From IMG/VR virus record IMGVR_UViG_3300034072_001440, positions 1 to 49,086 of that record: a stretch of 49,086 nt of DNA. One strand, 5' to 3'. A model generated the notes under the pieces. That model saw only the letters and a program-made list of their open reading frames with translations. It did no database searches and was not told where the DNA came from. Below, one piece after another: positions 41,638 through 48,736 of this stretch. This DNA is from a virus. The number at the start of each line of letters is the position of its first letter. Position 1 is the first letter of the stretch. A program made the translations under genes and the position numbers.

Positions 41638-43493
41638 CCATGTCCCTATTCCCTCCGCGCTCGGAATGGATACCGCCAGCGTCATTTCCGGATTTGTCAG
41701 CGGCAGAGGAAATCGCTATCGACTTGGAAACCAACGATCCCAACATGGAGATCCGAGGTCCCGGGTGGCCGCGCAACGATGGCTATGTCGTGGGGTATGC
41801 CGTGGCCGTTGACGGCTGGAAAGGATACTTCCCTGTCGCACATCAAGGCGGCGGGAATCTCGACAAGAAGGTGGTTGAGCGGTGGATGCAGAAGGTGCTG
41901 TCGCTGCCCTGCCCGAAGATCATGCACAACGCAGCCTACGACTTGGGGTGGCTACTGGCCTCCGGGTTCCGGGTCGAGGGTACCATCATCGACACGATGA
42001 TCGCCGCAGGGCTTGTGGACGAGAACCGATACTCCTACGCCTTGAACGCCCTGGGCTTTGACTACCTCAAGGAAATCAAGTCAGAGGCCTCGCTGAAGGA
42101 GGCGGCTGCGGACTTTGGCGTTCACCCGAAGAAGGAATTATGGAAGCTCCCGGCGATGTTCGTAGGTGAGTATGCGGAGCAGGATGCGGCACTAACTCTG
42201 AAGCTTTGGCAGTATCTAAAGACCATGCTGCGTCGCGAAGAGGTGGAGTCCATCTTTGACTTGGAGACCTCTCTGCTGCCTGTGTTTGTCGGGATTACAC
42301 GACAAGGGATCAGGTTCAACGCACCGCGGGCCATAGAACTTACGGAAGAAATGCTGAAGGCCGAGAAGTCGTTGATCGACGACATCTCTAGCATGGGAGG
42401 TTCAAAGATCGATATCTGGGCTGCTGCGTCCGTCGCAATAGCGTTCGACAGGCTCAAGATCAAATACCCGCGGACCGCTACCGGCCTGCCGAGCTTTTCT
42501 CGGTCCTTCTTGCAGGAATGCGACGCACCAATCGCCAAGAAAATCATCGAGGCCCGGGAACTCAACAAGACCTACGGCACGTTCCTGCGCCCCTATCTGG
42601 ACTTCTGCAAGAACGGTCGCATCCACCCCCACGTGAACCAGCTGCGCGGCGAGGATGGGGGAACCGTTACCGGACGCCTGTCGATGAACAGCCCAAACCT
42701 GCAGCAGGTCCCTGCCCGGCACGAAATCATAGGCCCCACCGTCCGAAGCCTGTTCCTGCCGGAAGAAGGGGAGCAGTGGGCGGCGCTGGACTTTTCGTCC
42801 CAGGAGCCTCGGCTGCTGGTTCACTACGCTTCCCTGCTGGGCCTGCCGGGAGCGGCGCAGATGGTGAAATCCTACCGAGATAACCCGGACACCGACTTCC
42901 ACCAGATGGTGGCGGACATGGCCGGCATCAAACGTAAGGCCGCCAAGACAATTGGGCTAGGGCTGATGTACGGGATGGGCAAGGCCAAGCTGGCAGGGGA
43001 ATTGGATATGACGCCTGCCGAGGCCACGGAATTGATCGGCTTGTTCCACGAGAAGGTGCCGTTTCTGAAAAGCACTGTGGATGCGGTCATGAAGCGCATC
43101 GACAACCCGGCAACCGATGGGTCCATCCGGACCCTGCTTGGCAGGAAGTGTCGGTTCCCACTTTGGGAGCCGGTAGCCTTTGGGATCAACAAGGCCCTGC
43201 CCAAGGAGGAGGCCGCGGCGAAGTACGGACCGCGGATCAAGCGTGCGATGACCTATAAGGGCCTGAACCGCCTCATCCAAGGGTCCGCCGCTGACCAGAC
43301 CAAGGCTGCCATGCTGGCGCTACACCGGGCGGGATTCCGCATCCTGCTGCAGGTGCATGATGAAATCGCCATCAGTGTGAAGACCCGGGAAGAAGCGCTC
43401 GAGGCGCTGGACATCATGAAGAACGCGGTAAATCTGGAGGTGCCCTCCAGGATTGACTTGGAAATTGGACCTTCATGGGGCGAAGCCTCTTGA
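41634..43493 (+). CDS. Family A DNA polymerase with 3'-5' exonuclease
   Basis: The 619-residue protein has an intact proofreading domain: IAIDLETND (D30, E32), HNAAYDLGW (N99, D103) and YAEQDAA (Y180, D184). The polymerase motifs follow: LDFSSQEPR (motif A, D386), RKAAKTIGLGLMYG (motif B, R434, K438, Y446) and LLQVHDEI (motif C, H575, D576, E577). No 5' nuclease domain is present, as is usual for phages. The residue at the position of E. coli Pol I Phe762 is Leu442. It is the replicative enzyme of the module, with overlapping genes upstream. Confidence 0.95.
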   Translation: MTMSLFPPRSEWIPPASFPDLSAAEEIAIDLETNDPNMEIRGPGWPRNDGYVVGYAVAVDGWKGYFPVAHQGGGNLDKKVVERWMQKVLSLPCPKIMHNAAYDLGWLLASGFRVEGTIIDTMIAAGLVDENRYSYALNALGFDYLKEIKSEASLKEAAADFGVHPKKELWKLPAMFVGEYAEQDAALTLKLWQYLKTMLRREEVESIFDLETSLLPVFVGITRQGIRFNAPRAIELTEEMLKAEKSLIDDISSMGGSKIDIWAAASVAIAFDRLKIKYPRTATGLPSFSRSFLQECDAPIAKKIIEARELNKTYGTFLRPYLDFCKNGRIHPHVNQLRGEDGGTVTGRLSMNSPNLQQVPARHEIIGPTVRSLFLPEEGEQWAALDFSSQEPRLLVHYASLLGLPGAAQMVKSYRDNPDTDFHQMVADMAGIKRKAAKTIGLGLMYGMGKAKLAGELDMTPAEATELIGLFHEKVPFLKSTVDAVMKRIDNPATDGSIRTLLGRKCRFPLWEPVAFGINKALPKEEAAAKYGPRIKRAMTYKGLNRLIQGSAADQTKAAMLALHRAGFRILLQVHDEIAISVKTREEALEALDIMKNAVNLEVPSRIDLEIGPSWGEAS

Positions 43494-43495
43494 AA

Positions 43496-43517
43496 GGTAT
43501 CGTAGTTTTACGATACC
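43496..43517. promoter_or_regulatory. Perfect palindrome before the small basic protein gene: operator or hairpin
   Basis: GGTATCGTA and its exact complement TACGATACC are separated by GTTT, just after the polymerase stop and about 25 bases before the next ATG. There is no U-tract, so a simple terminator is unlikely. TTGAAA (43490-43495) overlaps its left edge. A candidate binding site for the basic protein coded next; the half-site CGATACC also occurs at 48802-48808. Confidence 0.6.
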
Positions 43518-43542
43518 CTGCGCGGCAGAGGAGGACATAACA

Positions 43543-43833
43543 ATGGTCAAGAAAGTTCAGAAGTTTGGAACCAGCTACGGCAGGAACAAGAAGCGGCGTA
43601 AGCCCGGGGATCCGGTAATCCATGTGTCACCGGCCAGGCGTCGCGAACCATGGACCACGATTACCGTCCGCTCCAGCCATTACGCCATGATGCGGGAGCT
43701 GGCGGAAATGTGGGGGTGCCCGGTGGGAACCGTCTGCATGCAGCTGGTCGAGAAAGAGTTCCAGAAAACCCTGTGGGAACAGCAGCAGGCCGAAAGGCTG
43801 AAGCAGGTGGGTGCACATGCCCCGCGTGCATAA
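43543..43833 (+). CDS. Small basic protein, possible ribbon-helix-helix regulator
   Basis: From the ATG at 43543 (GAGGAGGACATAACA upstream) the product has 96 residues. A Lys/Arg-rich N-terminus (VKKVQKFGTSYGRNKKRRK) precedes a segment WTTITVRSSHYAMMRELAEM and CPVGTVCMQLVEKEFQKT, which looks like a strand-helix-helix of ribbon-helix-helix proteins. The preceding palindrome could be its operator. Alternative readings are a small structural basic protein. Confidence 0.6.
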   Translation: MVKKVQKFGTSYGRNKKRRKPGDPVIHVSPARRREPWTTITVRSSHYAMMRELAEMWGCPVGTVCMQLVEKEFQKTLWEQQQAERLKQVGAHAPRA

Positions 43834-44038
43834 AACCATCCTGCCCTTGGAGGTCGAGGTGGAGTACCAAGAGATGCCGGCAGACGAGGAGTTTGACCTC
43901 CCGCCTCAAATCGAGGTCACCGGGATATTCGCGGTTGCCTCGGAGAACTCATCCCGTCACCGGCGGGCAAACATTCTGTACAGCCTGTCAGAGGCCGAGG
44001 TCATAAACCTTGAAGACGAAATACTGGGAGATTTGTAA
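43817..44038 (+). CDS. Small acidic protein, unknown function
   Basis: The ATG at 43817 overlaps the previous gene by 17 bases and gives 73 residues; AGCAGGTGG precedes it. The product is acidic (LEVEVEYQEMPADEEFDL near the start, SEAEVINLEDEILGDL at the end). Its opposite charge to the preceding basic protein suggests possible pairing, but no family is recognised. Confidence 0.6.
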   Translation: MPRVHKTILPLEVEVEYQEMPADEEFDLPPQIEVTGIFAVASENSSRHRRANILYSLSEAEVINLEDEILGDL

Positions 44039-44130
44039 TGGGCCTGAAATTCACCGAATACTTCATTTTTGCCGCAGGAATGTACTTTTTCTTTCGTATT
44101 TGGGTCTTCGAGTCATGGCTCGCTGGATAA
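44038..44130 (+). CDS. 30-residue membrane peptide
   Basis: ATG within TAATG of the previous gene gives a product that begins MGLKFTEYFIFAAGMYFFFR and ends in SWLAG. It is a single hydrophobic, aromatic-rich segment of about 22 residues with flanking charges, so a transmembrane peptide. It overlaps the next gene by 16 bases. The tight stop/start arrangement supports translation, although the length leaves doubt. Confidence 0.5.
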   Translation: MGLKFTEYFIFAAGMYFFFRIWVFESWLAG

Positions 44131-44246
44131 TCGATCTCTTGCGGGACGTCCAGCGGGCGCTGACAGAAGAGGAAAGAAAGCAAATCGCGGACGAGATTGA
44201 GTCACTGATGCTTCGGCTGGAGGTAGAGCGATGGCTGAAGAAGTAG
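44115..44246 (+). CDS. 43-residue amphipathic helical protein
   Basis: The product runs MARWIIDLLRDVQRALTEEE and then a charged helix ending in EVERWLKK. It is predicted to be helical throughout with coiled-coil-like spacing. It overlaps both neighbours by 16 bases. The function is unknown; the regular overlaps suggest a translationally coupled set. Confidence 0.52.
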   Translation: MARWIIDLLRDVQRALTEEERKQIADEIESLMLRLEVERWLKK

Positions 44247-44428
44247 ATCGTGTATTTTATCAGGGCCCCCAGATCCCTAACGTTCCTTTCAGGATCGCGG
44301 AATTCAGGGGGTTTTTCCCGACGGAAATGGAATTCCGGGAGGCCATGAAAAGGGCCGAATTCTTGGAGCGAAGGAATTGCCCAAGACGCGCGTGGAGGGT
44401 ACGATTAGGGCTTGACAAGCCAAGATAG
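44231..44428 (+). CDS. Small protein, unknown function
   Basis: A 65-residue product with an acidic start (MAEEVDRVFYQGPQIPN) and an Arg-rich C-terminus (ERRNCPRRAWRVRLGLDK). It overlaps the previous gene by 16 bases, with GGAGGTAGAGCG upstream. A short inverted repeat GGCTTGACAAGCC lies at its end (44409-44421). No family is recognised. Confidence 0.58.
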   Translation: MAEEVDRVFYQGPQIPNVPFRIAEFRGFFPTEMEFREAMKRAEFLERRNCPRRAWRVRLGLDKPR

Positions 44429-44437
44429 GGCGTTCAA

Positions 44438-44929
44438 ATGCCTGGACCTCGACGTGTACGTCGCTTCCAAGTCGGAGGAAGCGCGAATGTAGATTCTGGC
44501 GAACGCCGCCAGCCTAACATGAAACTTGTCGAGTCCTTCATGGCTCGACAAGGGATGTCAGAGGAACAGAAGGCGAATTACCGCCGGATGCTGGGCATAG
44601 ATCAGCCAAAGCCCCCTGCCAAGCCCGCCGCAAAAAATCCTCGTTCACCGCTCGCGCAGGCGGTAAGACCCAAGAAAAAGAAGCCCATTGTCCGCAGGGC
44701 CGCTCCTCCGCAACAGGCCGCACCGGCCACTCGCCAAGCCGCTCCTCCGCCCCCTCCGCCCCCTCCGCCTCCAGCGCCTATGCAGGCCCCGGAGCAGGAC
44801 GGAATGCTGGGCGAAACCATGAATGCAATCCAACAGCGTCAGCAGATGCTGCAGGGCCTGAAGCGTGGCGGCCCGGTCAAAAAGAAAGCCGCTCCACGGC
44901 GCGTGGTCCGCGCCAAACGACGCCGATAA
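44438..44929 (+). CDS. Pro/Ala-rich basic protein with GG motifs (copy 1 of a pair)
   Basis: This 163-residue protein starts PGPRRVRRFQVGGSAN, has a short helical domain (LVESFMARQGMSEEQKANY), a Pro/Ala-rich middle with ten Pro in a row, and ends GLKRGGPVKKKAAPRR plus an Arg/Lys tail. Both the opening QVGG and the closing GLKRGGxVKKK recur in the next gene. It is probably disordered and nucleic-acid-binding or virion-internal. Reading frames on the opposite strand are mirrors of the repeats. Confidence 0.68.
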   Translation: MPGPRRVRRFQVGGSANVDSGERRQPNMKLVESFMARQGMSEEQKANYRRMLGIDQPKPPAKPAAKNPRSPLAQAVRPKKKKPIVRRAAPPQQAAPATRQAAPPPPPPPPPPAPMQAPEQDGMLGETMNAIQQRQQMLQGLKRGGPVKKKAAPRRVVRAKRRR

Positions 44930-44947
44930 ATTCCAAAAGGATTTCCA

Positions 44948-45805
44948 ATGAAGCCGACCAAGAAGCCGATGATGGCGAAGCGCACCACCAAAGCCGCTCC
45001 CGCCAAGAAGAAGATGATGGCTAGTGCCAAGAAGCCGATGACGGCTAATGGCAAGAAGGTTCAGAAGTATCAGGTGGGTGGCATGGCCGCTCCAGGCAAA
45101 GGCAGGGTGACTAACCCCGGCGGTCCGTCGGCCACGATGCCTCCGTCCAATCCGCGCGTCGTGCGTCCGAGGATGCCGCAGACTGGCGGTGTTAATCCGC
45201 GTCCGGCAGCGCCGGGTGTTGGCTACGGTGGGATTGGACGACCCGGTGTTCAGGGACGCCCGGGACAGGGGATGATCGCCAACAATGGCGGCGGGATGAT
45301 GTCTCCTCCGTCTCGGCCAAACATTCCGGGGATTACCCCTCCAATGAATCGCCCTGTTCGCACTCCGCCGCAGCCGCAGGGAATGCCGCAGGGGATGAAC
45401 CCAGCAATGCAGCTGTATGCTCAACAGTATGGGCAGATGCCGCAGCCGCAGGGGATGCCGCAGGGTGGTTTGCTGGGCGCAGGACCGATGCAGCAGTTGG
45501 GACAGGGGATGCCGCAGGGTGGTTTGCTGGGCGCAGGACCGATGCAGCAGTTGGGACAGGGGATGCAGGGAATGGACCCAAGAATGCATCCGGATTATCA
45601 GTCGCCGAAGACCATCGACTTGCGGGATCCTGCGATGGCTGCTCGGTATGGGCATCTGGGTCGTGGGCCGCAGCCGTTGACGCAGGAGCAGTTGCAGCAG
45701 CTAGGGCCGATGAGACAGCTGGGCCTCAAGCGAGGCGGTGAAGTCAAGAAGAAAAAAGCCCCGGCGCAGGGTCGCATGGCCAAGCCTGCGCGAAGGAAGA
45801 AGTAA
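44948..45805 (+). CDS. Lys/Pro/Gly/Met-rich protein with 54-bp repeats (copy 2 of the pair)
   Basis: The 285-residue product opens with Lys/Met-rich sequence (MKPTKKPMMAKRTTKAAPAK), carries KVQKYQVGGMAAPGKG, then a Gly/Pro/Met/Gln-rich middle with two identical copies of an 18-residue unit (GMPQGGLLGAGPMQQLGQ). It ends in GLKRGGEVKKKKAP. The shared beginning and end with the preceding gene suggest a common origin. It looks intrinsically disordered. Function unknown; internal virion protein or DNA-condensing factor possible. Confidence 0.68.
   Translation: MKPTKKPMMAKRTTKAAPAKKKMMASAKKPMTANGKKVQKYQVGGMAAPGKGRVTNPGGPSATMPPSNPRVVRPRMPQTGGVNPRPAAPGVGYGGIGRPGVQGRPGQGMIANNGGGMMSPPSRPNIPGITPPMNRPVRTPPQPQGMPQGMNPAMQLYAQQYGQMPQPQGMPQGGLLGAGPMQQLGQGMPQGGLLGAGPMQQLGQGMQGMDPRMHPDYQSPKTIDLRDPAMAARYGHLGRGPQPLTQEQLQQLGPMRQLGLKRGGEVKKKKAPAQGRMAKPARRKK
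45451..45562 (+). repeat. 54-bp perfect tandem repeat
   Basis: GGGGATGCCGCAGGGTGG starts at 45451 and 45505 and the next GGGGATG at 45559, so two complete 54-base units precede a partial third. The unit is 18 codons in frame; no mismatch is visible between the two full copies. Confidence 0.93.
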
Positions 45806-45978
45806 TGCCCGAGCAGCAAGGCCCACGGCAGTCCAGAACCATGGTATCCATGGCGGAGTACCTGTCATTGTTGCAGTCCCTCCGTCAGCGCGGCGCGGAC
45901 ATCCCGGAAATGAAAACCCCGGAAGATGTCCTCGCCTTTGCCCGGGAGAAGGGCTTGATACCGGGAGGTGTAGAATGA
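45805..45978 (+). CDS. 57-residue small protein
   Basis: The ATG shares one base with the previous stop (TAATG). The product starts MPEQQGPRQSRTMVSMAEYL and has a helix LLQSLRQRGADIPEM followed by EDVLAFAREKGLIPGG. It overlaps the next gene by 4 bases (ATGA). The tight packing supports its reality. I do not recognise the family. Confidence 0.6.
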   Translation: MPEQQGPRQSRTMVSMAEYLSLLQSLRQRGADIPEMKTPEDVLAFAREKGLIPGGVE

Positions 45979-46133
45979 GCAAAGGTCTCTACGCCAACAT
46001 CCACGCCAAACGCGCCCGCATTGCTGCGGGATCTGGCGAAAAGATGCGTGCTCCTGGCAGCAAGGGTGCGCCCACTGACAAATCATTCCGCGTGTCCAAG
46101 CGCACTGCTAAAAAGGGAAGGTCGAGAAGCTAG
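45975..46133 (+). CDS. Conserved small basic protein (SKGLYANIHAKR type)
   Basis: This 52-residue protein begins MSKGLYANIHAKRARIAAGS and contains GEKMRAPGSKGAPTDKSF. Very similar small basic proteins occur in many cyanophages and other tailed phages, with no assigned function. GGGAGGTGTAGA precedes the ATG. Nucleic-acid binding is likely from charge. It lies just before the lysis genes. Confidence 0.78.
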   Translation: MSKGLYANIHAKRARIAAGSGEKMRAPGSKGAPTDKSFRVSKRTAKKGRSRS

Positions 46134-46135
46134 GC

Positions 46136-46492
46136 ATGACTGTCGAGACCCTCGGCCAGAAGCAGCGCCGTTTCACGATTTACGTGGCACGGCTCATCGA
46201 GTGGGCGTACCAAAACGGGTACGAACTGACCGTCGGCGACGCCTACCGTTCGCCGGAGATGGCGAAGATCTACGCCGCGCAGGGCAAAGGCAGCGAGTAT
46301 AGCTTGCACTGCGAACGTCTGGCCGTTGACCTCAACCTGTTCATCGACGGCAAGTACCAGCCGAACAGTGAGGCCTACGAACCCCTCGGAAAATTCTGGA
46401 AATCCATCCACCCCGATTGTCGCTGGGGTGGAGACTTCCGGCGTATCAAGGACGGCAACCACTTCTCTCTCGCCCACGGGAACATGGCATGA
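46136..46492 (+). CDS. Endolysin, M15-family L-alanyl-D-glutamate-type peptidase
   Basis: The 118-residue protein has the M15 (VanY-like) zinc peptidase motifs: GDAYRSPEMAK (33-43 region), SLHCERLAVDLNLF with zinc ligands H58 and D65, and DGNHF with H109. It would cut a peptide bond in peptidoglycan at the end of infection. No signal peptide is visible, so the holin coded next, overlapping by 4 bases, would release it. In related enzymes the segment after the last His is often HFE; here it is HFS. Confidence 0.88.
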   Translation: MTVETLGQKQRRFTIYVARLIEWAYQNGYELTVGDAYRSPEMAKIYAAQGKGSEYSLHCERLAVDLNLFIDGKYQPNSEAYEPLGKFWKSIHPDCRWGGDFRRIKDGNHFSLAHGNMA

Positions 46493-46905
46493 TCGCAGAC
46501 GCAATCGCGGGTGTTGTCGGCAAAATCATTGACCGCGCTTGGCCTGACCCTGCACAGAAAGCCGCCGCGCTTCTCGAGCTGGAGAAGATGAAGCAGGCCG
46601 GCGAGTTCAAACAGATGGACGCCGACCTGCAGGCCATGCAGATGCAGGCCGACGTCAACAAAGTTGAAGCCGGAAGCGCAGACCCGTTTACCAGCCGCTG
46701 GCGACCTTTCGTCGGCTGGGTATGTGGGACCGCATTGGCCTGGCACTACATCGGCAGGCCGCTCGCCGGCTGGGTGTTGCTGCTAACGGGAAATGCCACG
46801 CCGATTCCGGCGGTGGATTTGGGGGACCTCATTGTGATTTTGCTGGGCCTTCTCGGGCTCGGAGGCCTCCGCTCGTATGACAAGCTTCATGGTACGTCCC
46901 GATAA
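46489..46905 (+). CDS. Holin, 3TM family
   Basis: The 138-residue protein has an N-terminal helical part with charged residues, the signature DPFTSRWRPFVGWVCG, and three hydrophobic segments (about 73-88, 90-102 and 112-127). This is the pattern of the GTA-type 3TM holins. It forms membrane lesions that let the endolysin reach the wall. The start at ATG 46489 overlaps the endolysin stop (ATGA). Its end overlaps the next gene by 29 bases. Confidence 0.86.
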   Translation: MIADAIAGVVGKIIDRAWPDPAQKAAALLELEKMKQAGEFKQMDADLQAMQMQADVNKVEAGSADPFTSRWRPFVGWVCGTALAWHYIGRPLAGWVLLLTGNATPIPAVDLGDLIVILLGLLGLGGLRSYDKLHGTSR

Positions 46906-47320
46906 AAAATTCTGCACTTTCTGCAAACAACTCAAGTCCCTCTCAGAATTCTACCGCCGAAGTACCGGATACCAGTCTCAGTGCAAGATCTGCCAAACCA
47001 TCCGGCGAAGGCACTTCTCCAACGCACCGCACAACAAGAAAAGCCAGCGGGATCGCAAGCTTAAATCCTTCGGACTTTCTGTTGACGCTGTCGAAGCAAT
47101 CTCCACGGCCCTTGGACATCGGTGCCAGATTTGCGGCTCACGGCCCAAGAAGCTTCACGTCGACCACTGCCACGTCACGAACAAGTTCCGGGGACTCCTG
47201 TGCCGCCTGTGCAATCTTGGTCTGGGCCATTTCGGAGATGACGTGACGCGGTTGAGATGCGCTATCCTATACCTGCTAGAATTCCAGGGGGAAAACGATG
47301 ATCCATCCAGTCGAACCTGA
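46877..47320 (+). CDS. Endonuclease VII-like HNH resolvase
   Basis: This 147-residue protein starts in the holin gene. It has an N-terminal CxxC ... CxxC finger (C13, C16, C36, C39), then CQIC (C83, C86), LHVDHCH (94-99) and LLCRLCNLGLG with C109 and C112, the zinc-bound HNH core of recombination endonuclease VII. It would resolve branched DNA before packaging. The N-terminal extra finger is less usual and may aid DNA binding. ATG 46889 would also keep the domain. Confidence 0.85.
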   Translation: MTSFMVRPDKKFCTFCKQLKSLSEFYRRSTGYQSQCKICQTIRRRHFSNAPHNKKSQRDRKLKSFGLSVDAVEAISTALGHRCQICGSRPKKLHVDHCHVTNKFRGLLCRLCNLGLGHFGDDVTRLRCAILYLLEFQGENDDPSSRT

Positions 47321-47543
47321 CCGCGTTCCTGCCGATCCGGTTAACCACCCACGGCACTACCAGTCGAACAGCATCGAATGCATCGACGCCATCGCTGCTG
47401 CCGTCGAGAACCTCACAGGCATGGAGGCTGTCTGCACGGCCAATGTCCTGAAGTACACCTGGCGATGGAAGCGCAAGGGCGGGGTTGAAGATCTCCGAAA
47501 GGCGCGGTGGTACCTCGATCATTTGATCAAAAAACTCGTTTAA
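47298..47543 (+). CDS. DUF3310 protein, gp1.7-like nucleotide kinase candidate
   Basis: The 81-residue protein shows the DUF3310 pattern: VNHPRHYQSNSIECIDAI, ANVLKYTWRWKRKGGVEDL and KARWYLDHLIKKL. T7 gp1.7, which contains this domain, phosphorylates dGMP and dTMP, so a nucleotide-related role is possible, but many small DUF3310 proteins are untested. AGGGGG precedes the ATG, and it overlaps the endonuclease gene by 23 bases. Confidence 0.85.
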   Translation: MIHPVEPDRVPADPVNHPRHYQSNSIECIDAIAAAVENLTGMEAVCTANVLKYTWRWKRKGGVEDLRKARWYLDHLIKKLV

Positions 47544-47551
47544 GGATCCCC

Positions 47552-48736
47552 ATGAAAAAGGCCCCCCCACAGCAGAAAAACTCAGTTAACGAGTTCATTC
47601 GTTCCGCACTTGGGAGCACGAAGCGTGAACCCGGCTGGGAGTACGGAAACATTCTTCCTGTCCGCATGCGAAAGAACGAGCAGGGCGAGAAGGAAAGGGA
47701 GTGGGGCCTTGGCTATAGCAACACCGCGAAGGGCATGCTTGATGCGTTTACCCTCCCCCGCCGTGCGATGGAAGGAGAGGAGGTAACGCCGGAACAGGCC
47801 ATGGAAATGGCCATGAACGTCAGCGCTCCGGGCGTGGCCACGGCGCGCTATGCCCCCGGCGTCCTCAACATGCCGATAGTTTATCATGGGGGCCCACACA
47901 AATTTCCGCCTACCCCGGACAATCCGCTCGGAGAATTTGACGCTTCCAAAATCGGAAGTGGGGCAGGCGGGCAATCGTACTCGCATGGAGTTTATGTGGC
48001 TCAAAATCCTAAAGTATCTCAGTTTTATAAAGATACGGCAGGAATTGGCTCTCAAGATATGCCCGCTCCAGATGACTCAATTGCAGCGGATCTTGGAAGT
48101 TTAAATTTTCTCCCTGATGACATTGACGAATACTACGACTTAGTGAAGTCTAGCGCAGAAAAAATATATTTTAAAAATGGGAAAATAACTTACGAATTTA
48201 ATGATGGATCGTTTGGGGCTTTTGACGACGATGGACAATTTAAAGCGTTTGCAAAACCCGAAAGTTTCCTCTACACCGCCGACCTTCCCGACGAAATGGT
48301 AGATCGAATGCTGGACTGGGATAAGCCGCTGAGTGAGCAGCCGGAAGCGATAAGAAAAGCATTAGCCAATATCCAACCAAGCTCTGTTGTCGACGGAACA
48401 GAAGTGGTTGGCGGCGGAGTGATTAGAATAAAAAATGACCCTGATTTTGGGCCAAAGTATTTTCTTGAGATGGACGGAGAATCCTTTCGTTTATCACCAG
48501 AAGATGTAGACAGGTTGGCAGGGGAAAATCGCGGAGAATCTTTTTATCGCTCATTGATGGAAAAATTTGGTGGCGGAAAACCCGGAGAAATAAAGGCTAG
48601 CGAGTATCTTCGAGCCTTAGGAATCCCCGGCATCAAATACCTAGACGAGTTCAGTAGGGGCGCGGGGGAAGGAACCCGCAATTTCGTTCTCTTCCCCGGT
48701 GAGGAAAAGAAGGCAAAAATCATAAAAAGGGAGTAA
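47552..48736 (+). CDS. ADP-ribosyltransferase-like protein with phage N-terminal region
   Basis: The ATG at 47552 gives 394 residues. An N-terminal part (about 55-95, KGMLDAFTLPRRAMEGE) resembles regions near the start of phage polyvalent or ejected proteins. From residue about 109 it has VYHGGPHKF (H112), FDASKIGSGAGGQSYSHGVY (Y148) and, at the end, LGIPGIKYLDEFSR and EGTRNFVLF. These are hallmarks of phage ADP-ribosyltransferase-like domains of the H-Y-E kind. A modifier of host proteins is inferred. The region about 48000-48560 is distinctly AT-rich, unlike its flanks, suggesting a separately acquired domain. Confidence 0.72.
   Translation: MKKAPPQQKNSVNEFIRSALGSTKREPGWEYGNILPVRMRKNEQGEKEREWGLGYSNTAKGMLDAFTLPRRAMEGEEVTPEQAMEMAMNVSAPGVATARYAPGVLNMPIVYHGGPHKFPPTPDNPLGEFDASKIGSGAGGQSYSHGVYVAQNPKVSQFYKDTAGIGSQDMPAPDDSIAADLGSLNFLPDDIDEYYDLVKSSAEKIYFKNGKITYEFNDGSFGAFDDDGQFKAFAKPESFLYTADLPDEMVDRMLDWDKPLSEQPEAIRKALANIQPSSVVDGTEVVGGGVIRIKNDPDFGPKYFLEMDGESFRLSPEDVDRLAGENRGESFYRSLMEKFGGGKPGEIKASEYLRALGIPGIKYLDEFSRGAGEGTRNFVLFPGEEKKAKIIKRE

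Noticed and set aside
44409-44434. TTGACA box inside palindrome GGCTTGACAAGCC as a promoter
   Set aside because: No acceptable -10 hexamer lies 16-18 bases downstream and the site is inside a coding end; left as a note in the gene entry.
44645-45655. Antisense 336-codon open frame
   Set aside because: It mirrors the Pro/Gly/Lys-rich repeats of two sense genes that have ribosome binding sites and coupled neighbours; composition is His/Arg/Ser-rich without domain pattern.
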